Translations under genes and position numbers: made by a program
Notes under the pieces: generated by a model
Database searches by the model: none
Told to the model about the DNA's origin: nothing
The model's input: the letters and a program-made list of their open reading frames with translations, nothing else
Shown: positions 1 to 7,219 of the stretch, one piece after another
How positions within the stretch are numbered: position 1 is the stretch's first letter
How the letters are laid out: each line of letters starts with the position of its first letter
Origin: Rhodoferax sp.
GTDB lineage: Bacteria; Pseudomonadota; Gammaproteobacteria; Burkholderiales; Burkholderiaceae_C
Length of the DNA stretch: 12,908 bases
Assembly (NCBI GenBank): GCA_029865675.1
Contig: JARXAU010000161.1
Location: 1-12,908, forward strand
Reading direction: 5' to 3'

Positions 1-120
1 GAAATTGATAAAAGTTTGTATGGAACACGATTATCACGAAGAGAGTTAAATGCAACGCGTAGCATGATCCAAATCTATCCATCGCAGCAAGTCATTTTCC
101 CTTACGTTCCTAAAAAATAA
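1..120 (+). CDS. Lipoprotein, 3' end only (upstream copy of a duplicated gene)
   Basis: The frame is open from the first base and ends with TAA at 118-120, giving the last 39 residues of a protein whose start lies outside the window. Those residues are identical to residues 158-196 of the complete lipoprotein at 307-897, and the DNA is identical except for the last base of the stop codon (TAA here, TAG there). I infer a tandem paralogue, presumably also a lipoprotein. The visible tail is basic and ends in a short hydrophobic stretch followed by PYVPKK. The family is not recognised. AT-rich compared with the chromosome further right. Confidence 0.75.
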   Translation, partial: EIDKSLYGTRLSRRELNATRSMIQIYPSQQVIFPYVPKK

Positions 121-140
121 TAATCTGAAAGAATAAAATG
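1..140 (+). repeat. Direct repeat, copy 1 (lipoprotein 3' end plus spacer)
   Basis: Positions 1-140 match 778-917 at 137 of 140 bases by eye, with mismatches only at 120, 122 and 137. The repeat covers the identical end of the lipoprotein gene and the short spacer CTGAAAGAATA, and stops at the ATG of the next ORF (138-140). Sequence after that ATG is unrelated between the copies. The left boundary is outside the window, so the true repeat may be a whole gene. Confidence 0.95.
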
Positions 141-305
141 GGCATCGTTACAGAAATTTTCACGCCTGCCGAAATTACAGTCCCAGAAAATTATACGTCT
201 GTAGTTTCCAATAATGGCAATACGGGTATTATTAAAGATAACCAATTTGGCTCTCGGGGCACGTTGCTTTCCAAGCGGTTAATGATTTGCTTTGGAGGGA
301 AGTAG
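138..305 (+). CDS. Small ORF of 55 codons, probable collapsed gene between the lipoprotein copies
   Basis: The ATG lies 17 bases after the stop of the first lipoprotein copy, and the TAG ends one base before the ATG of the second copy, so the reading frame includes that gene's Shine-Dalgarno sequence. The product begins MGIVTEIFTPAEITVPENYT and ends with MICFGGK. No signal peptide, membrane segment or known domain is visible. The tight fit between two copies of the same lipoprotein gene suggests the remains of a longer partner gene, with its start and end joined by an internal deletion. This is inference. It could also be a genuine small protein. Confidence 0.4.
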   Translation: MGIVTEIFTPAEITVPENYTSVVSNNGNTGIIKDNQFGSRGTLLSKRLMICFGGK

Positions 306-306
306 C

Positions 307-897
307 ATGAAAAGCCTTATCGCACGAATCACTGTTTTGATTTTAGTGATTTCTATAACCGCTTGCGCCCAAGGCTCAGGCACACCGCAATACTTAACGA
401 AATGGGGGCAGCAAGTGGTTTTTCATTCTTTTGAATTTGATGCGCAGCGTGACAGTAAAGATATTGAAGTTTTAGACTATATGTATAAAACAGCGAATGA
501 AAATATAGTGGGCAATCCTTGGACAGACCTTCGTGATGGCACAACACGGCAATCGCGTGGGGATACAGGTGTAATGCCTGTAGGCGAAACCTTATACGTC
601 AAGTGGAAAATAAAAAGCACAGGTGAAGTTATTGAAAAATCAATTGATTTAAAGCCTATATTGCCAGCAAGCATGAAAGATAAAAAATTATTTTTTATTT
701 TGGAAAAACAAAATATATTTATTTATACGAGCTCGCATCAGCCTGTTCGAGAAAATTTCACACCACAAGAATGGCAAGAAATTGATAAAAGTTTGTATGG
801 AACACGATTATCACGAAGAGAGTTAAATGCAACGCGTAGCATGATCCAAATCTATCCATCGCAGCAAGTCATTTTCCCTTACGTTCCTAAAAAATAG
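307..897 (+). CDS. Predicted lipoprotein of unknown family, possible immunity-type protein
   Basis: A 196-residue protein. I chose the ATG at 307 over the upstream TTG at 292 because GGAGGGA at 294-300 is a strong ribosome binding site for it. Residues 1-19 form a signal peptide with a basic start and a hydrophobic core, ending in the lipobox ITAC with the acylated cysteine at position 20, so the mature protein should be membrane-anchored. The rest (21-196) is polar with predicted beta-rich stretches such as ETLYVKWKI and has no domain I recognise. It is AT-rich, its 3' end is duplicated upstream, and a remnant ORF sits directly before it. Such clusters of near-identical small lipoproteins are common as immunity genes beside secreted effectors, but no effector is visible here, so that role is only a suggestion. 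Confidence 0.8.
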   Translation: MKSLIARITVLILVISITACAQGSGTPQYLTKWGQQVVFHSFEFDAQRDSKDIEVLDYMYKTANENIVGNPWTDLRDGTTRQSRGDTGVMPVGETLYVKWKIKSTGEVIEKSIDLKPILPASMKDKKLFFILEKQNIFIYTSSHQPVRENFTPQEWQEIDKSLYGTRLSRRELNATRSMIQIYPSQQVIFPYVPKK

Positions 898-917
898 TCA
901 TCTGAAAGAATAATATG
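778..917 (+). repeat. Direct repeat, copy 2 (lipoprotein 3' end plus spacer)
   Basis: Second copy of the 140-base repeat at 1-140. It ends at the ATG at 915-917, which here opens only a three-codon frame (ATG AGT AAT TAA). A second partner gene may therefore once have followed and has been lost. Confidence 0.95.
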
Positions 918-1038
918 AGTAATTAACGCGGTGCCTCAACCCTTGGGGATGTCAAAAAAAATTGCTCGTAGGCCTTTCTGCGGGGTCAATATTTCTTAAG
1001 TCATTCTGCTGGGAGGTATTTCAGCCTGCGAGGGCTTG

Positions 1039-1593
1039 ATGAACGGATCAAGGACATCGCAGGCAAGTCACTCAGAGTTGTATTTCTTACCTTGGATCGG
1101 AACTGGTGCCATCAACACTGCTGGCAATGCTTTGGACAATATGCTGGAGGGTAATGCGGAAAACAATGTGTTCACGGCGGGTCACAGTGCTGACACGCTA
1201 GACGGCGGCAGAGGCAACGACACCTATGTGTTTAGCCGAGGCTCAGGCGCAAACCTGGTCACCGAGAACGACGCCTCAGCGGGGAATACCGACGTAGCCA
1301 GCTTGGGCACCGGCATTTCCTCTGAGCAACTCTGGTTTGCCAAGTCGGGCCACGATTTGAAAGTTTCCATCATCGGCAAGACCGACACGCTCACGGTCAG
1401 CAACTGGTACTTGGGCAGTCAATACCACATAGAACAATTCAAGACCGCAGATGGCAAACTGCTGCTTGACAGCCAGGTGCAAAACCTGGTGACCGCGACG
1501 GCCGCGCTTGCGCCACCGGCTGCGGGGCAGAGCAACCTGGGTGGCGGCACTGCCATCGCGCTGGCACCGGTGCTGGCGGCCAATCGGCATTGA
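1039..1593 (+). pseudogene. RTX / haemolysin-type calcium-binding protein, C-terminal fragment
   Basis: An open frame of about 184 codons matching only the end of RTX-type secreted proteins. From about residue 24 it reads as the familiar tail: a GNALDN/GNAENN repeat, one glycine-rich calcium-binding nonapeptide (DGGRGNDTYVF), then the haemolysin-related segment with DLKVSIIGKTDTLTVSNWY and YHIEQFKTADG, and a C-terminal region with QVQNLV and LAPPAAGQ. RTX proteins are usually many hundreds of residues, carry tandem nonapeptide repeats and leave the cell by type I secretion. Here the body is missing and the first 20 or so residues look unrelated to the family. The likely story is a large gene truncated on its 5' side by the AT-rich insertion to the left. 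No convincing ribosome binding site precedes the ATG or the TTG at 1036. Confidence 0.75.
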
Positions 1594-1729
1594 TGCCACG
1601 GCATCTGCACACCACCGCGCCAGCAGCAGCCCTATTTCTACCCTGGGTTTCCGCTGATAGTGCAGGGAGCGGCGAGCGCGCCAAGCAACGCGCCGTCCGT
1701 TTGCAAGCGGCCCAAAGGGTTGCAAGCGC

Positions 1730-2581
1730 TCAGGCGTCCAGCGCGCGCAACTCCCGCATGCGTTCATCAAAGTAGCTGCCTACGGTGTAGCGCGCAGACA
1801 GCACCACGTCCCGGCGGGGGTGCAAAAACAGGGGCAAGGAGATGCGGCTTGTGGCGCGCTGTGGCCCCTGCGGGTTGAGCACCCGGTGCACGGTGGACGG
1901 GTAGTAGCGGCCCGAGGCCTCTTGCAGCATGTCGCCGATGTTGACGATCAAGAGGCCAAAGTCGCAGGGCACGTCAATCCAGCTGCCGTCTGGGGCACGG
2001 ATTTGCAGCCCCGGCGCGGTGGCTGCAGGCAGCAAGGTGAGCAGATTGATGTCGGTATGGGCGGCGGCACGCACTGCCTGGGGCGCTTCGTTGCCTGCCA
2101 AGGGCGGGTAATGCAGCACGCGCAGCAAGGTGTGGTCGCTGGCCTCCAGCATCTGCGGCAGTGGCATGGAAAAACGCGATAGCACGTCCGCCGGGGAATG
2201 CGCTTGCGCCCAGCCCAGCAGCGTGGCGGCCAGGGCGCTGGCCTGCGCGTAGTAGTCGCGCGCTGCCCCAGACAGCTCGGCGGGGTAGCGCCCCCAGGGA
2301 AAGACGTGGAAAAACTCTTTGAGGTCGCGCTGCTTTTCGCCCTTGGCCGTCTCAGACACGGCGGTGGAAAAGTAGCCGTCGCCCGTGGCAGGGTCAAAGG
2401 CGTAGGCGTGCTTGGCGTCTTGGGCAAAAAAGGCCTGCCACTCGGCGTAAATGCCTTCTACCAGGCTTTGCGGCAAAGGGTGCTTGCGCAAGACGGCAAA
2501 GCCGGTCTCGTGCAGGCTGCGGCAAAACGCCTGCGGCGCGTCGGGGGCCTGGAAGTCCAACACGGGCAATTGCAGCGACAT
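1730..2581 (-). CDS. 2-oxoglutarate/Fe(II)-dependent oxygenase, isopenicillin N synthase-like
   Basis: A 283-residue protein starting at the ATG at 2579-2581, two bases after the nucleoside hydrolase stop; a TTG six bases further upstream is less likely. It has the non-haem dioxygenase N-terminal region (about 3-110) and the double-stranded beta-helix domain (about 150-255). The iron ligands are visible as H175-x-D177 and H232, with R246-x-S248 as the 2-oxoglutarate anchor. The family hydroxylates or cyclises small molecules, and thymine 7-hydroxylase of fungi is a relative. Being last in a tight unit with a nucleoside hydrolase and a ribokinase, it may oxidise the base released by the hydrolase. 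That substrate is inferred, not seen. Confidence 0.9.
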   Translation of the reverse strand: MSLQLPVLDFQAPDAPQAFCRSLHETGFAVLRKHPLPQSLVEGIYAEWQAFFAQDAKHAYAFDPATGDGYFSTAVSETAKGEKQRDLKEFFHVFPWGRYPAELSGAARDYYAQASALAATLLGWAQAHSPADVLSRFSMPLPQMLEASDHTLLRVLHYPPLAGNEAPQAVRAAAHTDINLLTLLPAATAPGLQIRAPDGSWIDVPCDFGLLIVNIGDMLQEASGRYYPSTVHRVLNPQGPQRATSRISLPLFLHPRRDVVLSARYTVGSYFDERMRELRALDA

Positions 2582-2583
2582 GG

Positions 2584-3579
2584 TCAAGCCCCCAGCCAGG
2601 CGCCCATCAGGGTGCGTTCAATCAGCGCTTTGCAGGCCGGCGCTTGCACCTGGATGCAAACCTGCGTGTCAGGCACCTCCGGGCCCCAGCCGCTTTGTGG
2701 GTAATCAATGCTTTTGCGCCGCAGCATGGTCTGGCCCTGGGCCAGGCCGTCCACCGCCACGCGCACGCGGCCCGTCTCGGTGCTGAACAACTCGGGGTTG
2801 GTGAGCGCCACAAAGGCCAGCACGTCATGGCCAAAGCAGCCGTGGATGGCTGCTACATGCGGGTACAAGCCGCTGTAAAAATTGGCATAAAACGCCACTG
2901 CGTGGTGCAGCGTGTCGGTGGCGGGGTGCTGGTGGTGCTGGGCAATCTGCGCAAACAGGCTCACAGGCAATATCACCTGGTGCGTCACGTCCAGGCCCAC
3001 CATGGTCAGGTTAAAACCTGCGGTGAAAACAATGTCGGCGGCGTGCGGGTCGTTCCAGATATTGGCCTCGGCCACGGGCGACACATTGCCCGGCTCTAGC
3101 ACCGCGCCGCCCATGGTGACCACTTTGCGCAGCAAGCGCGGTAGTTGCGGCTCAATGGCCAGCGCCATCGCCAGATTGCCCAAGGGGCCGACCGCCACTA
3201 CCGTGATGTCGCCCGGATGCTGGCGCGCCATGTCCACGATGAACTGCGCTGAGCTGCGCGCGTCGAGTTGTGTGGGTGTGGCCTGTCGCTGCGGCAAGTT
3301 GCCCAGGCCGTCGGCACCGTGGATGTGGTCCGGCGGCGCCTCGCCGCGTTTCACCAGCGGTGCAGCCACGCCCTGGGTGACCACAATCTCGCCGCGCCCG
3401 GCAATGGCCAGCAAATACAGGGCGTTTACCGCAGCTTGTTCTACCGTCACGTTGCCAAAGCTGGTGGTGACGCCCAGCACCTCGATGTTCGGGTGGGCCA
3501 GCGCGTAGTACAGGGCCATGGCGTCGTCGACGCCGGGGTCGGTGTCATAAATCACGCGGTGGGGGGTGGGGTGGGTCAT
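2584..3579 (-). CDS. Nucleoside hydrolase (inosine/uridine-preferring family)
   Basis: A 331-residue protein, a typical length, starting at an ATG. The N-terminal DTDPGVDDA (residues 12-20) is the calcium-binding signature of the family. HIHGADGLG (85-93), the EANIWNDP segment (171-178, normally EFN.W.DP) and HD at 251-252 are the other expected active-site stretches. The enzyme splits the N-glycosidic bond of a ribonucleoside into base and ribose in the cytoplasm. Base preference cannot be read from sequence. The ribokinase gene lies 70 bases upstream on the same strand and could use the ribose; the oxygenase gene starts two bases after its stop, which suggests translational coupling. Confidence 0.94.
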   Translation of the reverse strand: MTHPTPHRVIYDTDPGVDDAMALYYALAHPNIEVLGVTTSFGNVTVEQAAVNALYLLAIAGRGEIVVTQGVAAPLVKRGEAPPDHIHGADGLGNLPQRQATPTQLDARSSAQFIVDMARQHPGDITVVAVGPLGNLAMALAIEPQLPRLLRKVVTMGGAVLEPGNVSPVAEANIWNDPHAADIVFTAGFNLTMVGLDVTHQVILPVSLFAQIAQHHQHPATDTLHHAVAFYANFYSGLYPHVAAIHGCFGHDVLAFVALTNPELFSTETGRVRVAVDGLAQGQTMLRRKSIDYPQSGWGPEVPDTQVCIQVQAPACKALIERTLMGAWLGA

Positions 3580-3649
3580 GGCGGGTAATTGGGTATTGGG
3601 GATTGGGTGGCGAAAGAATGAGGTCGGGCAGGGTGCGGCTAGGCGGCGC

Positions 3650-4585
3650 TTAAGGCAGCCCGGCGAACTGGCGCAGCGCCAGCAAAGCCGCAGCCTCGTC
3701 CGTGCGCGAGGCTTGGATTAAGAACGCCGCCACATCGGCGGCCTGTGGCACGCTGCTTTGCGCGCCCATCTGGGTGCAGGCCAGCGCAGCGGCGGCGCTG
3801 GCCTGGCGCAGTGCGTGGGCCATGGTGTGCTGGCTTGCCAGCGCAGCCACCAGCGCGCCGCAAAACGTGTCGCCTGCGCCTGTGGTGTCCACCACCGGCA
3901 CGTGAAAGCTGGTTTGCGCATGGAATATGTTGCCCTCACGCGCCACACAGCCGCGCGCGCCCAGGGTCACCACCACGGCGGGGCAGGGCAGGCGCGCCAG
4001 GCATTGCGTCACGCTGCCCTGGTTGCCCGCGAGAGTGCGCAACTCGCCCTCGTTCACCACCAGCAAGTCCACCGCAGCCAGCAGCGGGGGGCTGAGCGCT
4101 TGCGCGGGTGCGGCGTTGAGCACCACACGCAGGCCCGCCGCCTGCGCCGCCAGCGCATAGGCGGCCACGGTGGGCAGCGGAATTTCGAGTTGCAGCAGCA
4201 GGTGGCTAAAGCCTTGCAGGGCTGGCAGGTGAGCTGCTTGCAAGCAGGCGTTGGCGCCGGGCGCCACGGTAATGGCGTTTTCGCCCTGGTCGTCTACGCA
4301 GATAAAGGCCGTGCCGGTTGGCACTCCACTGGGGCGCACCGTGTGCAATGTGACGCCCGCGCTGCGCAGCGAGGCCTCAATGGGCGCGGCAAAAGCGTCC
4401 TCGCCCAGCGCCAGCAGCATGTGGGTTGCCACGCCCCCGGCGCGGGCACAGGCCAGCGCCTGGTTGGCGCCCTTGCCCCCGGCATAGGTTTGAAACGCGC
4501 CGCCCAGCACGGTTTCGCCGGGCGCGGGAATGTGCGGTGCGCGCACCACAAAGTCCAAATTGGCTGAACCGGCCACGAGCACCAT
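3650..4585 (-). CDS. rbsK: Ribokinase (PfkB family)
   Basis: A 311-residue PfkB-family sugar kinase. The first signature is AGGKGANQA (35-43), the N-terminal GSANLDFV follows the usual ribokinase opening, and the second signature DTTGAGDTF (233-241) includes the catalytic base D239. NAAP (157-160) and NEGE (178-181) correspond to ribokinase NPAP/NE.E stretches. It phosphorylates ribose to ribose 5-phosphate. The ATG at 4583-4585 is preceded by AAGGAAA, and the gene starts 12 bases after the mnmC stop, so it is probably co-transcribed with mnmC. The next gene encodes a nucleoside hydrolase, which makes ribose from nucleosides the likely substrate source. Another PfkB sugar kinase specificity is possible. 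Confidence 0.9.
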   Translation of the reverse strand: MVLVAGSANLDFVVRAPHIPAPGETVLGGAFQTYAGGKGANQALACARAGGVATHMLLALGEDAFAAPIEASLRSAGVTLHTVRPSGVPTGTAFICVDDQGENAITVAPGANACLQAAHLPALQGFSHLLLQLEIPLPTVAAYALAAQAAGLRVVLNAAPAQALSPPLLAAVDLLVVNEGELRTLAGNQGSVTQCLARLPCPAVVVTLGARGCVAREGNIFHAQTSFHVPVVDTTGAGDTFCGALVAALASQHTMAHALRQASAAAALACTQMGAQSSVPQAADVAAFLIQASRTDEAAALLALRQFAGLP

Positions 4586-4597
4586 GGTGTTTCCTTT

Positions 4598-6331
4598 TTA
4601 CCTAAAAACGGGTTGTCGGCCGGCACGTTGCGCGTCCAGCAGCCGCGCGAGGCGCGCGGGCAGGGGCAGGGGCTCGCCGCCTATGCGCGCTGCTAACAGT
4701 TCCGCGCACAGGGCAGAAAGCGTGAGGCCACGCGCACCCATGGCCGAGCTGATCCACAGGCTGGCGTCGGGAGCGGCTTGCACCGCGCCTACCAGAGGCA
4801 AGCGGTCGTGGCTCACGCAGCGCTGGCCCTGCCAAAGTTGCATGTCGCCCGACTTGAACTGCGGTACCAACGCGGCGGCTGTACCGGGCAGCAGACGCGC
4901 TAGCCGAACTAGGTTGGCGTGGTGCTGGGCCTGTGCATCTGTCGCGGGGGTGGAATCAAAACCCGCACCCGCTAGCCACCTCGCCCCCTGGGCCAGCGGC
5001 ACCGAGGGCAAAAAATTGCCGCTGCCTTGCACCGGCTGCGCGGGCAAATCGGTCAGGCCTGTGCTTGCGCCCATACTCACCGTACCGTAGCGCGGGTGCA
5101 GGCGCTCAAGGGCGTAGGCCATTGCGGCGGTGGGCGCGGGGCGCAGTTGCGCTGCATGCGTTGTGCCTGGCTTGGGCTGGGTAAGGGTGCCCAATAGGCG
5201 CGCCGCGTCCAGCGCGTTGGCCATCACCACGACCTCGCTGCGCGCCAGTTCCTGCCCACTCTCGCCTGTGCACACCCATTGGTCGCTAAGGCGCTCCAGC
5301 CTCATGACGCGCGCTCGCCCGGTGAATCCGATGCCCGGCGTACCCAGCCATGCGCGCACCAGGGCGGCGGGTTGCAGCCAAAACGCTTGGGGTATGTGAT
5401 GGGGCTCTGTTTCCTGTGGGCTAGTGTCTTCGGGTACCCGGCGCAACCAGGCACCACTGGGCGCCCAGTCTTGCCCCTGAACCAGCAGAGTTTGCGCGTG
5501 CTGGCGCATCAGCGCGCAGCCGCTGCGGGTGAGTTGCGCGACCGGTCCGTCATCAGCGCTGTACACGGGGCTGACTAAGCCCGCAGGTACACCCGAGGCA
5601 CCCAGTGCCGGATGGCCTTGGGCATCTAGCACTTGCACCTGCCAGCCCCGCAGGGCGAGCGCCCTTGCCACGCTGGCACCGCTGACGCCCGCGCCAATCA
5701 CCGTGCAGCGCTTGGGCTGCAGCCAAGGCCGGCGCGGCGTCTGGCGGGTTCGCCGCACGGCCCAGGTGGGGTCAAACACCCATAGGTCTGCGGATGAAAG
5801 TGTGGATGGGTTTTCGGACCAGGGTGCCGTCTGGTACGCAGCTGAAGCCACGGGGCAGGGTTGAAATCCCAACTCCCGCAAGGCGGCGTCCATCGCGGGT
5901 GCGGCGTCCACAGAGGGCACGAAATGAATGAGGGTGCCGCGATTGCAGCACCGGGCCACAGCTGCAAGTGCTGGGCCTTGCGCCGCCTCGGCACTTAGAT
6001 AGACCGCATCCGCCTGCATGGCCAGCTGCGCCAGACTCGCCAGCGGGTCGCCCAGACACAGGGTGAGCGAAACCTGCCCGCCATCGAGCAGCAGGCGACG
6101 AAAGCCGGGCAGGCTGCTCATGCCCTGTGTGGCCCGGGCCCATTCGTGCGATTGCGCTTCGTCGGCGCTCGGCGGCTGTGCGCCCAGGGGTGCGGACTGC
6201 AAGCCAACGTAGTGCAGCAGGGCGTGAGGCGCTGGCCGCGCGCGCCAATGCCGCCAAACTGCAAAAAACTGGGAACCGTCGGCAAAGTCAGTGTCCAGCA
6301 CCGTGTGGGCTGGGTGGGCCGCTGCCGTCAC
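4598..6331 (-). CDS. mnmC: MnmC-type tRNA modification protein with degenerate methyltransferase half
   Basis: 577 residues from a GTG at 6329-6331; the frame opens only at 6379, just after the in-frame yggX stop, so no longer start exists. The C-terminal oxidoreductase looks intact: FAD-binding VIGAGVSG (211-218), the GASGVPAGLVSPVY segment (244-257), and the MGARGL...LCAELLAARIGGEPLPLP tail. This half of MnmC removes the carboxymethyl group from cmnm5(s2)U34 of tRNA. The N-terminal methyltransferase half, residues 1-200, is recognisable (LPGFRRLLLDGGQVSLTLCLGD) but lacks about 50-60 opening residues. The usual GFG.GLNF SAM motif is replaced by DFADGSQF, and the usual DGF.P..NP.W motif by LSAEAAQGPALA. 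Methylation to mnm5U is therefore unlikely from this protein. Overall length is short against roughly 620-670 for bifunctional MnmC. Confidence 0.88.
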   Translation of the reverse strand: MTAAAHPAHTVLDTDFADGSQFFAVWRHWRARPAPHALLHYVGLQSAPLGAQPPSADEAQSHEWARATQGMSSLPGFRRLLLDGGQVSLTLCLGDPLASLAQLAMQADAVYLSAEAAQGPALAAVARCCNRGTLIHFVPSVDAAPAMDAALRELGFQPCPVASAAYQTAPWSENPSTLSSADLWVFDPTWAVRRTRQTPRRPWLQPKRCTVIGAGVSGASVARALALRGWQVQVLDAQGHPALGASGVPAGLVSPVYSADDGPVAQLTRSGCALMRQHAQTLLVQGQDWAPSGAWLRRVPEDTSPQETEPHHIPQAFWLQPAALVRAWLGTPGIGFTGRARVMRLERLSDQWVCTGESGQELARSEVVVMANALDAARLLGTLTQPKPGTTHAAQLRPAPTAAMAYALERLHPRYGTVSMGASTGLTDLPAQPVQGSGNFLPSVPLAQGARWLAGAGFDSTPATDAQAQHHANLVRLARLLPGTAAALVPQFKSGDMQLWQGQRCVSHDRLPLVGAVQAAPDASLWISSAMGARGLTLSALCAELLAARIGGEPLPLPARLARLLDAQRAGRQPVFR

Positions 6332-6379
6332 ACGCGCGTCGCGGGAAAGGGGTGTGCAGCGGCAGTGGGGACGCTCGGG

Positions 6380-6652
6380 TCAGGCCTTGGGGGGCACGTA
6401 GCCCTGCGCAGCGTCCGCGCCGTTGCCGAAAAAGTGGTTTTCCATTTGCCGCGCCAAGTACTGGCGGGCGCGGGCGTCGGCCAGGTTCAGGCGGTTCTCA
6501 TTGACCAGCATGGTCTGGTGCTTGAGCCAAGCCGCCCAGGCTTCTTTGCTTACCCCTTCCCAGATGCGCTTACCCAGCTCGCCGGGGTAGGGGGGGAAGT
6601 CCAGGCCTTCTGCCTCGGTGCCGAGTTTGATACAGGTGACGGTGCGTGCCAT
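6380..6652 (-). CDS. yggX: Probable Fe(2+)-trafficking protein YggX
   Basis: A 90-residue protein, the full family length, starting at an ATG. It follows YggX closely: MARTVTCIKL with the conserved cysteine C7, EAEGLDFPPYPGELGKRI, SKEAWAAWLKHQTMLVNE, and the QYLARQMENHFFG end. YggX protects iron-sulfur clusters from oxidative damage and is thought to handle labile iron in the cytoplasm. mnmC starts 48 bases after its stop in the same frame, so the two may share a transcript. A hairpin with a T-run upstream of yggX (6673-6702) probably separates it from the membrane-protein gene before it. Confidence 0.95.
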   Translation of the reverse strand: MARTVTCIKLGTEAEGLDFPPYPGELGKRIWEGVSKEAWAAWLKHQTMLVNENRLNLADARARQYLARQMENHFFGNGADAAQGYVPPKA

Positions 6653-6667
6653 GGAGTGCCCTCAAGA

Positions 6668-6702
6668 CGAAAAAGATCGGTAAAAATTCGAAGCCGGATC
6701 TT
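6668..6702 (-). terminator. Putative intrinsic terminator before yggX
   Basis: On the minus strand AAGATC-C-GG pairs with CCGATCTT (plus positions 6694-6702 and 6673-6680), with one bulged C and a 13-base loop, followed by further Ts reaching TTTTTCG. The stem starts at the stop codon of the membrane-protein gene. Position and T-run suit a terminator for that gene, but the stem is short and AT-rich, so strength is uncertain. Confidence 0.5.
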
Positions 6703-7219
6703 ATTCGTTTTGTGCGCTGCTACTCTTGGCGGCAGAAGCCATCGGTTCGCCCATCGTGTCCCGAATTTCGCTCAGTTTGGCACCATAGTCGAAGCCTGGA
6801 GGTTCAGCATATTCCAGGTATGGCGGCAGCGCCGGCGTGCTGGGTCGGTGGCGCGCTTTGTGTTTGATCGGACAAAAATAAGCCTCTGTTTTGCCAATTA
6901 CCGCGCCGGCGAATGCCACAACGCCCACCCCGTAGGCGCAATAGGTGCAATGAAATTTCGATATCCAGTCCAGGTACTTGAGCTCTTGGCGGTCAAAAAT
7001 GATGAAGTCTCGCCGCGATACTTTGGCAACCTTATAAATCGGAAAACAAACACTCTGGTAAAGCGAAATACACAGGTCCAAAAATAGCAGTGGTATTACC
7101 ATGCTGTAAATGACTGGACCGGTCAAAATATTAATCGGCCTGGATCGGCGTATCAACGCTATTAGGCCCAGCTGATGGTTTGTTTTGCTTGCGTTTTTGA
7201 TGGGTATTACGGGGCTCAT
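6701..7219 (-). CDS. Small membrane protein with CxxC...CPIKH motif, function unknown
   Basis: 172 residues from the ATG at 7217-7219, preceded by AAGG nine bases upstream; a TTG at 7252 would add 11 residues. A hydrophobic segment (about 31-59) suggests one membrane helix, followed by RRDFIIFDRQELKYLDWISKF, then C91-x-x-C94, a glycine/alanine-rich stretch (95-110) and YFCPIKH (C116, H120). The spacing C-x2-C...C-x3-H looks like a metal site. I recall uncharacterised proteobacterial proteins with the same YC.YG.G...CPIKH signature, but no function for them. The C-terminal tail (121-172) is polar and proline-rich. It is divergently oriented from cbpA across about 240 bases. Confidence 0.75.
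   Translation of the reverse strand: MSPVIPIKNASKTNHQLGLIALIRRSRPINILTGPVIYSMVIPLLFLDLCISLYQSVCFPIYKVAKVSRRDFIIFDRQELKYLDWISKFHCTYCAYGVGVVAFAGAVIGKTEAYFCPIKHKARHRPSTPALPPYLEYAEPPGFDYGAKLSEIRDTMGEPMASAAKSSSAQNE

Noticed and set aside
1026..1080. Alternative frame LRGLDERIKDIAGKS that recalls a transposase helix
   Set aside because: The frame is short, lacks catalytic motifs and has no terminal inverted repeats nearby, so an insertion-sequence remnant is not supported.
1701..1728. Direct repeat TTGCAAGCG twice, ten bases apart, in the gap after the oxygenase gene
   Set aside because: Short, in GC-rich spacer, with no matching element elsewhere; probably chance or part of a weak structure.
3758..4567. 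Long plus-strand open frame opposite the ribokinase gene
   Set aside because: It is the mirror of a GC-rich gene with strong codon bias; its translation is low-complexity and matches no family, while the minus-strand ribokinase is unmistakable.
6146..7087. Plus-strand open frame of 313 codons opposite mnmC, yggX and the membrane protein
   Set aside because: It crosses three well-supported genes on the other strand and shows no domain.
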